A DNA stretch of 64,000 nucleotides from Pleurodeles waltl (lineage: Eukaryota; Chordata; Amphibia; Caudata; Salamandridae): contig NC_090444.1 in the NCBI RefSeq assembly GCF_031143425.1, forward strand, positions 1,312,989,324-1,313,053,323. The letters run 5' to 3'. The notes beneath the pieces were generated by a model. It worked only from the letters and a program-made list of their open reading frames with translations, made no database searches and was not told the origin of the DNA. Shown in pieces: positions 54,516 to 64,000 of the stretch. Within the stretch, counting starts at the first letter, position 1. Every line of letters starts with the position of its first letter. A program made the position numbers and the translations under genes.

Positions 54516-55540
54516 CATATCATGTGAACTTTCAAACTCTCTTCCAAGCCCCTAACCCATTAAAAAATGAGTCTCTTAAGGGTCTCACTGGCACTCTTCA
54601 ACTTGTATATGGAGCCACTCACGTTGAGAGTCAGTCAAACATATAATTTCATCTATATGTGGATGGCACCCAACTATAGCTGACCGACTCCTGTGACGAT
54701 ATAGCTGTGAAATCATAGCTGTGACGGCATAGCTTACAAGGACTCCAGACAATTTTCAGGCATGGATGATGGGGCACCACCTAAAGCTGAACCCTTGCTA
54801 CTCTGCATCCTCACATGACTGTGTGAGTAAGATATTGGCAGGATGAAATCTATTGTGCTTTTCACAATGAAAGGCTTGCAAAATCCTCCATCCTTTGCCC
54901 TAAACAGAAACTTGAATCTCAATGCCCATGTCAAGCCCTTTAGCAAAAGGAGCACACTTCCAAAATGACTCACCAGAAGCAATATAGACATTGTCTCAGA
55001 AGCATTATGCACCTTATGCCTTTTGATTTTAAGCAATCCCTGAACCTTTGAAAAGTTGGTTACAGCAACACCTAACATATCTGGAAGACATAATATCCAT
55101 CTGGCCCCACTGAATGCAGCCCTCAACTCTATGGATCACCTGGTGTGTGGAGCAAGATGACCCTCAGTTGGCTCCCAATAGAGACCAGGAGCATATTCAA
55201 GCTGGAATTTGTGGGTCACAGCCCTTTACAAAGGAGTACAACAAATTACTTGGCTCATAAATTAACCATACCAGGAGGATCCCACACTCTCCTGAGTACT
55301 GATTCTCCCGGTCTAGAGACTCCCTTCTTTAAAACAAATTAGAACAATGAAGCAAACCTCTTTGGGGAATACCCCCAAAATATGGAACTCCATCCCAACT
55401 ACTACCATAATGAACTTGTGGTAATAAGTAAAGGTCCAGTGTTCAACTTCCTGTATGGAATGGCAGATCTCTGATGAGATTGAATATATATGGGAGCTCA
55501 AAACCAAGGGGATTGGACCTTAGTCCCCCATAAGTAAGTG
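54516..55540 (+). pseudogene. CR1/L2-clade LINE, C-terminal fragment
   Basis: Translation in several plus frames follows the C-terminal half of a CR1/L2-type ORF2: LFNLYMEPL near 54597, a FHLYVDGTQL remnant of the YADDTQL motif near 54650, AWMMGHHLKLN near 54762, then the conserved tail WLPIETRSIFKLEF (near 55165) and NYLAHKL near 55245. The frame 55145-55342 is open for 65 codons. Stops and frameshifts are frequent. Its 3' end is not defined. Confidence 0.65.
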
Positions 55541-55669
55541 ATCCAATTAGAAAAGGTGAGTTCCCATTGAATTATATTCAACAGACAAGTTGATTCTTGT
55601 TTCAAGATAGTTTTAATTCACCATATTCATCCAAAGTAAGAGTATCACATAGAGCATGTGGAATGCTCA

Positions 55670-55955
55670 GCCATGTAGAGGTAACAAGTAGAACATGTGA
55701 AGTGCTCAGCCAACACATGTTTCGACCTCTTGGGTGTGTCCACCAGGGCTTTCTCAACGCATACAAAATAATTCTGTGTCAGAAATTATTATACAAGTTT
55801 CAGTAATGATCAATCCGATTCAAAATGTTGCAGTCATTGCATTCGGGAATATTCAATCTGTCGCAACCTCGGCCGTCGCCATATTGAAGGACCAAGAGGG
55901 CGAAACACGTGTTGGCTGAGCACTTCACATGTTCTACTTGTTACCTTGTCAAATG
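55670..55955. repeat. Inverted pair of ~60-bp hammerhead-like termini
   Basis: Bases 55679-55740 (+) and 55883-55951 (-) are inverse copies (GTAACAAGTAGAACATGTGA, AGTGCTCAGCCAACAC, GTTTCG). On the coding side of each, CCAAGAGG is followed by CGAAAC, like stem II and the second box of a hammerhead. The first box is not conserved (CTGGTGGA or ATTGAAGG). Inverted terminal pairs with such motifs are known from Penelope-like elements. Confidence 0.55.
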
Positions 55956-57429
55956 TTCTCCTTTCCATTGCTTTTGTAAATGTATCTCAATTAAATTGTG
56001 CAGCCCCTTACTTCACTTTGTATACTCCCCTTGTTCTCTCCGTTAGACTCTTTGAACTGTAGAAATTCTACTCCCTATGTGTGCTCACCCTCTCTTCAAT
56101 AGAACAAGCACCTTCAAATCTTTAAATTGCCTACATTTATGCAGTATAATTGTTACATTTTATTTTCTCTGGATTTCTGGATTGCACCTGATCTTATGTA
56201 AAGTGCTATGCTAGCCTTGTGGATCCAGTTTGATCTTTAGAAATTGCTTATAACTAAAAATATGTGCAAAAACAATGTAATATCATCAAGGAATATGGGT
56301 AGAATGTCTCCCTCTTTTTATTTCATTTTACTATTCTTATGCCGAGGGCTCAACCAACAGTACAAATAAACAAGCAGTAAACGGCATTTCACAAGAAACA
56401 ATTTAACCCAGCTAAGCATATCCTAATAGAAGGGTTAAACTTCACATATGGCACACAAGATGAAACTGACAAGTGAGAGGCTGTCAGGAGAGAAAGAAGT
56501 GAGAATAGGATGACAATTAGAGAGGGGCAGGAATAGAGATTGCAGTATATGTTAATGAGAGCAGGACAGTATGAGGTGTTTAGGGGGGGAGGATAACTTG
56601 GTTTGACTCCGGAAAGAGTTCCATGACACTATGAATGATATAACTGCAGAAAGGTGAGAGGGCGGAAGAGATAAATGAATAAATACTAGCAGGAGGGGAG
56701 AAAAGAAATAGAAAGCATAGCAGTTCATCTAGTATTTGTTTCACCGATGTAGTTTAAACAAATCTGTTTTCAATCTCTTCTGGAATTGTATAACAAAGTT
56801 GGTAGACCTCAGTTTGAACAGTTGAGGACTGCATGATGGTGGAACAACTGCCCTGAGAATGCTGTGTAGCAGCTTTTTTAGTTTGGAACCTCCATTTCCA
56901 TCAGTGCTGTTAATATTAAATGTGTGTGTTTATTTGTGTGAATGTTTATATGTAGGAGTATATGTCTTGTGGCTCCTTGGATGCTTTAGTAGATTAAGAT
57001 GGTAATCATTTAAATTCTCTGCTCAGATGGTGTGGGACCTTTTTCAGAGCCTACCAGCCTGGTTTTCAGGAACAGAGAAAGATTACACGGTACAGAAGGA
57101 ATTGAAATATATTCGCAGTACAGGATCAGCAAAAGAGGACAACACTTGGCACCAAGATGATAATCAAGGAGGACCCCACCCTGGAAGTGACTTATTGAAA
57201 GGATTTTGACTTCTGCCCCAGATTTAAGCACTTCCATCCCTCACACCATGAGGGGGATAAAGGATGTGCTGAAGGTCCACCCAGTAGGGAATGCTGCCCT
57301 CAACCCGCAACTGTTGCCTGCTCAAATTGTCACCCTGTGTGAGAAGCAGGCAGCCCCATTGTCTGTAGCTGATGAACCTGCACCACCCCAAGTGCTTGTA
57401 CCCCTTCTGTGTTCCTATTGCTCCCTGAC
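55956..57429. other. No recognised feature
   Basis: Short frames only. GTGTGTGTTTATTTGTGTG near 56922 is a small TG-rich patch. Confidence 0.4.
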
Positions 57430-57432
57430 TTA

Positions 57433-57601
57433 GGGCCTGCTTAAGAGTTTCGCAGAGAGGTTACTCCAGCACAAACTTGATGGATATTCTGTTCGCCATA
57501 TTACAAGTTCCATGGGCTATAATGCAATCGTAATACGGTGGATGGGATATCCGCCACGTTTGTGATGGAGTAACCCTTTCTCCAAACTCTAAACCAGATG
57601 C
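57433..57601. mobile_element. Harbinger-type MITE with TTA target duplication, copy 2
   Basis: Related to 26160-26305: GGGCCTG start, GGTTACTCC, TGATGGATATTC, TACAAGTTCCAT, and the inverse half with GGATATCCGCCACG, GATGGAGTAACC. TTA flanks at 57430-57432 and 57602-57604. Outer 20 bp of the right arm are diverged. Confidence 0.8.
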
Positions 57602-57604
57602 TTA

Positions 57605-58261
57605 GTCTCAGAAGGCCACTATCCTCATAGCTTTGAATTATATTGGCTGAGGGACATTGTCTTGATTCTGGAACTGTTTGCACTATGAGCCTTCCTTGTA
57701 TGGTTCCTTCAGTGGGTGCACTCAGGCCTGTGGATGCCTGGTATGCCTCATTATTTCAGCTGTCACTGGTAGATTCTGAGGTATGGACCTCTAAATCCTA
57801 GGTCCTCCCGGAAACTCCATAATTGGTGGATTTACACAACTGAAAAGGTGTGGCAAGAAAGCAAATATTTTAGCTTAAGAAAGCTTCCTTCTTGATTTAA
57901 ACCTAAAACGTGAAAGGGCACACTCAAACAATGGCTAAGTCTGACAGATTTAACATATTTTTACTTTCATCTTCTTACACTCTACTCTTCTCTCCCCTCC
58001 CCCAGGATCAGAAACTAACAGTTGAGTGCATGATAATCTTTTGAATTCACTATGGCTCTGCCCTACACACAAGCCTCCTGGAAACCAAACTTGCCGAGTA
58101 AGAGCTGCGTTTCATGTTGCCTCCAGGTCTCTCACATACATTAAAGTAGTCAAGAGGTGAGCTGACATGATTCCTTTTTTAAATTGCTCCAGCATGATTT
58201 ACGCTGCTCTACGAGAAACGCATGTCTCACACACAAATCTTTTAACCTTTACATCTCTCTG
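57605..58261. other. No recognised feature
   Basis: No domain or repeat seen. Confidence 0.4.
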
Positions 58262-58522
58262 CCCTGAGTCTTTTCTACCGGGGGGGATCCATTTCTGTGG
58301 GTTTTCACTCCCTGTGTTGCAAAGAAGAGTGAAGGGATGATAGGCGAAGCCGGACCAGTGATCTACCCTCTAAGAAAACCTACAGAGGGTGGAAACCCAG
58401 GAGGCGGGTAAGCCGCTAGCCTGCGAAAAAGGAACGCAGGTGATAGGCTGGCGTGATTTAGAGGGCCCAATCCAATGGCAGGGCATTGCGAGTCGCGGGG
58501 TCAAAAGGGCAAGTTGTGGCAC

Positions 58523-60745
58523 TGTTAGAAATGGGGTCTTTGGTTGGCAGTCAGGTTACCCCCTGTCCAAGCAAGGACCCTCACTCTAGTCAGGGTAAGT
58601 CACACACAATCCAAATTATCCTGTGCTTACCCTCTGGTAGCTTGACACTGAGCAGTCAGGCTTAACTTAGAAGGCAATTTGTAAAGTATTTGTGCAATAT
58701 ATCATGCAATAACACAGTAGAGCACCACAAAAATACACTACACAGTGTTTAGAAAAATATATAATATTTATCTGATAAGATACAGGTCAAAACGATTTAA
58801 ATGCGATAAGTATATGTTGAAAATATCGCTGTAAAAATGATATAAAGTGTCTTTAGTCTCTTAACTGTCTTTTGCAACCACAAAGTACCTGCTTTGTGTT
58901 CAAAATCTCTGCAAAAAACCACAGAGGAGGAGATGCGTGGAACACAGGGAGGTGTGCGTCGATTTCTCAGGCCGCACACGGCGATGCGTTGTTTATTTTT
59001 CATGAAGGGAAGGCTTTGCTTCGATTTGCAGTGCTCGGTCTTGGATCCTCTTCGGGTTTCAGGTTTTTCGGAGGTCCCGGGGACGATGCATGGATTTCCA
59101 GTGCAGACAGGATGAAGTCACAGGAGCTGCGTCGATCCGGTGGGCGCTGCGTGGAAATTTCTACTGCACGGCAGGCGCTGCATCGATTCCTCTCTGGAAG
59201 TTGGCCTGCGTTGTTCTAGCTCGGCTGTGCGTCGATCCAGTGAGTCGTGCATTGAATTTCCTGTCGTTACGCTGGTGCTGCATCGATCTTCTCATTGCGA
59301 GGTCAGACTGCGTCATTACGGTTCGGCGTGCAGTGAATTTTTCATCGCGATGCAGCCTGTGTGTTGTTTCTGGCAGGCTGTGCGTCGATTTTCGCTGCAC
59401 AAGGAGTCCTTCTTGCAGAGAATAAGTCTTTTTGATCCTGAGACTTCAGAGAATAGGAGGCAAGCTCTATCCAAGCCCTTGGAGAGCACTTCTCAGCACA
59501 GCCAGAGAGCAGCAAGGCAGGAGTCCTTCACAGAAAGCAGTCAAGTGAGTCCTTTGGGCAGCCAGGAAGTTATTCTTGGCAGGCTGCAGGTTCTGGTTCA
59601 GGTTCTCTTCTCCAGGAAGTGTCTTTCAGGTAGAGTGTCTACCTCAGAAGTGTCTGAGTTGGTGGGGGCAGAGGCCCTGTTTAAATACCCAAATGTGCCT
59701 TTGAAGTGGGAGAGACTTCAAAGAGTGGCTTAGAAGTGCACAAGGTCCCCTTTTAGGTCAATTATGTCTGCCAGGGTCCCAGTAGGGGGTGTGGCAGTCC
59801 TTTGTGTGAGGGCAGGCTACTGTCCTTTGACATGTAAGTGTCAGGCCCTCCGCCCTCCCAGCCCAGGAAGACCCATTCAAAATGCAGATGCATGCAAGTG
59901 AGGCTGAGTATACTGTGTTTGGGGTGTGTCTGAGTGAATGCACAAGGGTGCTGTCAACTGAACCCAGACAGACGTGGATTGTAAGGCACAGAAGGATTTA
60001 AGTGCAGAGAAATGCTCACTTTCTGAAAGTGGCATTTTTAAAATAGTAATATTAAATCCAACTTCACCAGTCAGCAGGATTTTGTATCACCATTCTGGCC
60101 ATCCTAAATATGACCTTCCTACTCCTTTCAGATCAGCAGCTACCACTCAAACAGTATATGAGGATAGCCCCAATGTTAGCCTATGAAGGGAGCAGGCCTC
60201 ACAGCAGTGTAAAAACGAATTTAAGGGTTTTACACTACCAGGACATGTAAACTACACAGGTACATGTCCTTCCTTTTGCCCACACAGCACCCTGCCCTAT
60301 GGGTTACCTAGGGCATACCTTAGGGGTGGCGTAGATGTAGATGTAGAAAAAGGGGGGTTTTAGGCTTGGCAAGTACTTTTAAATGCCAAGTCAAATTAGC
60401 AGTGAAACTGCACACACAGGCCTTGCGATGGCAGGCCTGAGACAAGGTTAAGGAGCTACTTAAGTGGGTGGCACAATCAGTGCTGCAGGCCCACTAGTAG
60501 CATTTAATCTACAGGCCCCTGGCACATATAGTTCACTTTACTAGGGACTTATAATTAAATTAAATAATCCAATTGGGTATGATCTAATGTTATCATGTTT
60601 AAAGGGAGAGAGCATATGCACTTCAGCACTGGTTAGCAGTGGTAAAGTGCGCAGAGTCTTAAAACCAGCAAAAACAGTATCTAAAAAGTGGGGGGGGGCA
60701 GGCAAAAAGTTAGGGGTGACCACCCTAAGGCTGTCAGGTCTAACA
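58523..60745 (+). mobile_element. Complete solo LTR, 2223 bp, with 5-bp target duplication
   Basis: Begins TGTTAGA (58523) and ends TCTAACA (60745), so TG...CA with inverted ends. Both flanks are GGCAC (58518-58522 and 60746-60750). The interior has no internal coding region of a retrotransposon. Repeated GCGTCGAT words (58966-59390) occur in a GC-rich middle part. Related sequences lie at 39293-41679, 42001-43000 and 47370-47790. The frame 59140-59733 (197 codons) lies within and has no recognisable domain. Confidence 0.9.
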
Positions 60746-60911
60746 GGCACCATACCCACATGTTGACCTTTCTGAAAGGGAATGTCGGCTGGAAGGAGTG
60801 TGCATGCGAGGAGGAAACCGGCGGCGTGATACAAGGCTGGGCAAAGGCAGCGACCAGGCCATTCAACCAGGGAGAGTAGCGAAAGCGGGGACAGCAAGTA
60901 GGCACAAGAAA

Positions 60912-61720
60912 ATGGTACCCAAGGCCCAGCTCAACTCATCAGACCACCGGCTTGCTCAGGGAGGCTCAACAAACTGAACTGCCTCAACAAACAGGAGTAA
61001 AGAGCAGAGACACCACACGTCGGGTAACAGTGCTGTGACTTGCTCATACTGCAGGATTGCAGTTTTTGACCAGTGCCGGAGGCATGGCGAGCAGAGGTAG
61101 AGGAGCGGGCAGAAGGAGAGAGTGTTGCAAACCTGCCAGTACAAAAGCGACACAGAGGACAAGAAGGTCCAAACAAACCAGTTGAAGAAGCGCTTTGCTA
61201 GTGACCTATAGCAGGACAAGGTGAGGGCCTGGAGCTGGATAAAGACCTGCATGAGCTGCTTGAGAGAGTGCGAGAGCTGGTTGCAAGTCATGGCAGCTAT
61301 TGGACCAGTAGACAAGTACTGGGCATGTTGGACCATGAAATCACAGAGGAGCAGAGGTTGACACAGGGCCCCAGACTGGGGCCACAAAGGTCAGAAGCAG
61401 CAAGGTTGGCAGGGTCCAGACTTGGGGACCTGGTCACAGGGGGCTTGCAGCTGGAACGGCAGTCCCCACTAAAACTAGTGATGGCAGGTGGGAGAAGACG
61501 CTCAGCCTCTGGAGAAAGGCCGGGCTGTATTGGAAATGGAGCCTTTGAGGGTGGCGCATACAGATTTGGGGCTCAGGGACAAGTTGAGGAGGACAGTGCA
61601 GCCGAATTCAACAACGAGGACAGTGACAATGGCCAGCGGACAGCGATTGTAACCAGTACGGAGGGCAGCCAAAGGGTCCGATACTGTCAGGGAGGAGGAT
61701 ACAGCTTTAAAAACTGGTGA
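60912..61720 (+). pseudogene. Gag-like region of the DIRS/Ngaro-type element
   Basis: ATG at 60912 opens MVPKAQLNSSDHRLAQGG, then a stop. The longest frame here is 61268-61720 (150 codons), hydrophilic, rich in Gly, Arg, Glu and Gln. I see no zinc knuckle or other domain, so the assignment rests on position before reverse transcriptase. Frames change at least once. Confidence 0.35.
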
Positions 61721-62039
61721 GCCACATGCGCTTGGGTGCACAAAAGGAAGATTGTACACAGCAGTGGGGCTCTGGGGTAACATCAGGGGATTGCAAATGT
61801 TGGCTTTCAAGTAGGAGTTCTTAACTCCACAGTTCAGAGACCATTGGGGCATCACGGCATCCTGGAGCACGGCCAAACCTGTCAGGCTTTAGCAGGGGGG
61901 CTGAAGGCATGGGGCCAGACGGTCATGGGGTCACATACACTGACCTTATCACCTTTCCTGGGCACACCATGGTGGCATTGGCCTTGGACAGGAAGGCCCT
62001 TCCACCTGGGGTGGGTGGGGTGGACGGGGAAGGGAGAGG
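61721..62039 (+). other. Element interior without recognised domain
   Basis: Short frames continue from the gag-like part. The finger and most of the palm of reverse transcriptase should follow but are missing. Confidence 0.35.
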
Positions 62040-62470
62040 TGGAAATAAAAGAATAATTTTAAAAAACGTTCTTCTTTCCACCGTGGCCGCCTCCTTCTGC
62101 TTCTTCTGGTGTCCTAGAATTCACTGAGACACCAGCACAGGCTCCTCAACAATCCTGGCTCTTCCTTCATTCCAAATGCTAGCATGAAAGAAGCATCAGG
62201 ATTGTTCTGAATGGCTTGGACTGCCGCTCAGACACTGTCCTGGGGTCTGTGCAGTTTCTCCAGCCCAGCTCTTCCACACAGCCGAACTGGAGAAACCTAA
62301 GTGCACATGTGTGTTTGGCTGACCTAAGACGGCCGGCCAAACACACATGCGCACTTAGGTGCACTCTCTCCTCCTCCCCCTCCCGTCTCAACCCTCCTGT
62401 GGCTCCTGACTTAGCCAGGGGGTATTGCTTCTTCACCATTATGAAGGAGCCGCCCCTGAAAAAGGTCTAT
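62040..62470. repeat. Non-coding repeat inserted before the RT remnant, with hairpin
   Basis: Contains AAAAAACGTTCTTCTTTCCA (62063), TGCTAGCATGAAAGAAGCAT (62176) and an inverted repeat at 62295-62360 (arms ACCTAAGTGCACATGTGTGT / ACACACATGCGCACTTAGGT). The right end GGAGCCGCCCCT resembles the end of an abundant salamander repeat. It lies where reverse transcriptase sequence should be. Confidence 0.5.
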
Positions 62471-62526
62471 CAACCTTCAGCAGCTTCATGTAATGGGAGT
62501 AAGGAACATATCACCCGGCGTGGGTG

Positions 62527-63283
62527 AGCATACACTACCTGGATGACTTCCTATTTATTGGTAGGTATGGGCACCTCAGAATGTGGGGACCTGCTGGAAC
62601 ACTTTGTTGAAATGGCAAAAAAAGCTCAGGGTACCACTGTCCTATGACAAAACGGAGGGCCCTAACACCCAACTATCCTTCCTGGGAATTGAGTTGGACA
62701 CTGAAGCTTGCAAATGCAGGCTGCCGTGGGCAACGGTTGAGGAACTGAAACATATAATTGAACTGCTACTCTCGAAGAAATAGGCTACACTGGGCAAAAT
62801 GCAACAATCGCTAGGAAAACTCAATTTTGCCAACCATGTGATCCCAGCGGGGAGACCATTTGCCAGGAGCCTGGCGTGCTTGACCAAGTGCCTGACAAAG
62901 AAACACCACTGGGTCCTGCTCACGCAGAGAGTGAGGGAGGACCTAGGGCAAGGGGCGGTTCTCTTAGCCAAGTTTAACGGAACCCTGAAATGGGGAGAAC
63001 CGTGGGTAACAGCCGAACAGTTAGAACTGTTCACTGATGCTGTAGGGGCAAGGGCTTTGGGACTGTCCTGGGTTTGGCATGGACAGCTGCCCACTGGCCA
63101 ACCAGATAGCACATTAAAGGAATCACTAAAATTATCACAGTTCTGGAACACTTCCCCATCATCGTTGCTTTCTCAATATGGGAGGGTCGACTCGCTAACA
63201 GCCAGATCAAGCATTGAACCTAGGGACTGCGCGTTACCCGGCGGTGGTATTCTTGCTAAGCCACCTAGTCGGGTGCAAGCTTA
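62527..63283 (+). pseudogene. DIRS/Ngaro-type reverse transcriptase end and RNase H
   Basis: Starts inside the palm with HYLDDFLFIG (catalytic YLDD, 62536-62547). In a second frame it continues YDKTEGP-TQLSFLGIELDT (62643-62702), and after a stop GKLNFANHVIPAGRPF (62814-62860). Then WGEPWVTAEQLELFTDAVGA (62991-63050) opens an RNase H-like fold with its first Asp, followed by ALGLSWVWHGQLP. These motifs match DIRS/Ngaro polymerases. At least two frame changes and one stop occur, and the N-terminal two thirds of RT are missing. The end near 63283 reads out without the usual DALSR-type motif. Confidence 0.75.
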
Positions 63284-63358
63284 GAGCCAAAATAACGATT
63301 AGAGCTAGGCACATTTCAGGTGTGATGACTCAGTGGCTGACTCAGTGTCTCATTTTCA

Positions 63359-64000
63359 GTGGAAGAGATCCAGAGAGCTGACACCTCATGCGGATCTCAA
63401 CATTACACCTGTTCCCAAACATCTTTGGAGCCTGGTAGACCCAATTTACCAATGCTGGTGGAGAATGCCTTAGCTTCCAAGATGGCTGGGAAATATCGTA
63501 AGTGTTGGGAAGTGTTTAAAAAATATGACAGCGCTTTGGGGCAAGGCGACATTACAAGCAGGAATGTGGAGAAGTTCATATACTGGGCATTCTCAGGGGA
63601 TAGAAGTATGGCATGGGCACAGGCCCACATCAGTGCAGTGTCCTACTAAGTGAAGCTGGCGTCAGGGAGTGACCCAGATAGCTCCTTCTATTGCTGGGCA
63701 GCTATGAAAGGATAGAGGAGTATGCAACCCAAGTGGAAGGAAAGAAGGCAACCCATTGACTTCACCATACTCAAAAAGCTACTCCGAGGGCTTCACAGTA
63801 CCTGCTGGCAAAAGCTCGAGGTGGCACTATACAAAGCAGCATTTGCTCTGGCATTCTTCGGGGCCTACAGGATAAGCAAGCTAGTAGCCCCCTCCAGAGT
63901 CGACCCAGGGAAGGCTTGCATGCATAGATGCAACGTGCACTTGGGTGATAGGTACATGGCCATGCATTTGTGCCAGTCAAAAAGGGACCACGAGGTGATG
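63359..64000 (+). pseudogene. Tyrosine recombinase of DIRS/Ngaro type (runs off the window)
   Basis: The N-terminal SAM-like core-binding half is open at 63359-63649: MLVENALASKMAGKYRKCWE..., then VEKFIYWAFSGDRSMAWAQA. After a frame change the catalytic half starts near 63741: RRQPIDFTILKKLLRGLH, then ALAFFGAYRISKLVAP with the first catalytic Arg (codon 63869-63871), and CQSKRDHEV with a candidate catalytic Lys at the window end. The HxxR box and Tyr lie beyond 64000. A stop near 63713 separates the halves. This enzyme integrates circular cDNA in DIRS-like elements. Confidence 0.75.

Larger units (their letters stand above)
58262..64000 (+). mobile_element. DIRS/Ngaro-type tyrosine-recombinase retrotransposon, incomplete
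   Basis: Coding remnants in order: gag-like region (60912-61720), end of reverse transcriptase with YLDD plus RNase H (62527-63283), then a tyrosine recombinase (63359 to beyond the window). This order and recombinase type are those of DIRS-like elements; absence of a methyltransferase between RNase H and recombinase favours Ngaro. It is interrupted by a solo LTR (58523-60745) and by a non-coding repeat at 62040-62470. The left limit is a guess from the change of sequence character near 58262; the right end is outside. Confidence 0.7.

Noticed and set aside
59140..59733. 197-codon plus-strand frame in the solo LTR
   Set aside because: No recognisable domain; composition follows the GC-rich GCGTCGAT repeats of the LTR, and the frame is not kept in the other LTR pieces.
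63190..63285. tRNA-like boxes on the minus strand (TGGCTTAGCAAG and GGTTCAATGC)
   Set aside because: The distance is roughly right, but no cloverleaf forms, the anticodon loop lacks T33, and the stretch lies in an RNase H remnant.

Overview
The window looks like a stretch of a very large, repeat-rich vertebrate genome. A salamander, probably a newt of the Pleurodeles type, fits best. This is inferred from content: PIF/Harbinger elements that carry Myb/SANT-like genes (published as hugely expanded in Pleurodeles waltl), a Gmr1-like LTR retrotransposon, a DIRS/Ngaro-type tyrosine-recombinase element, L1 and CR1/L2-type LINEs, an old class I endogenous retrovirus, several minisatellites and many palindromic elements. 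I found no convincing host gene, tRNA, rRNA or CRISPR array. Apart from one Harbinger transposase whose reading frame survives after removal of a 100-bp intron, every coding piece is broken.

Layout. 1-2843: Harbinger copy 1 (transposase on -, Myb-like exon on +), cut by the window start on one side and by another repeat on the other. 2844-6300: unclassified salamander repeats and an AT-rich tract. 7.1-8.4 kb: L1-like endonuclease fragment. 9.8-10.3 kb: 46-bp minisatellite rich in AGCGCT palindromes. 12.1-18.9 kb: an endogenous retrovirus interrupted by an interspersed repeat (R1) and by a decayed Gmr1-like retrotransposon (14.4-17.2 kb) whose integrase lies before its reverse transcriptase. 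18.9-19.9 kb: 62-bp minisatellite. 21.8-24.3 kb: long non-coding repeat. 24.3-25.9 kb: two hairpin-chain elements. 26.16-26.31 kb: a MITE with TTA target duplications. 26.8-34.8 kb: a composite Harbinger region with two different Myb-like genes on the minus strand flanking a plus-strand transposase. 35.4-35.9 kb: ~100-bp minisatellite. 37.1-39.1 kb and 48.4-49.3 kb: inverted copies of one repeat, one of them split by a hAT-like MITE. 39.3-43.0 kb: reverse-oriented LTRs. 44.3-47.3 kb: two LINE reverse transcriptase fragments. 50.0-51.4 kb: a 1.4-kb palindrome whose centre is a 717-bp element made almost entirely of about 14 back-to-back hairpins. 52.5-53.1 kb: second R1 copy. 54.5-55.5 kb: CR1/L2 fragment. 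58.3-64.0 kb: DIRS/Ngaro-type element hosting a complete 2.2-kb solo LTR with 5-bp target duplications.

How the genes relate. In Harbinger elements a DDE transposase acts with a Myb/SANT-like DNA-binding partner, and both gene types are here. Copy 1 has lost the SANT exons. In the composite region both Myb-like genes carry nonsense mutations, while the transposase keeps its D, D and E residues. The two items most worth following up are the hairpin-chain element (two copies, same hairpin order in reverse orientation) and the recurring hammerhead-like core motifs at the ends of palindromic repeats. Calls of no recognised feature mean that I read the stretch and could not support an assignment; library-based repeat masking would assign many of them.
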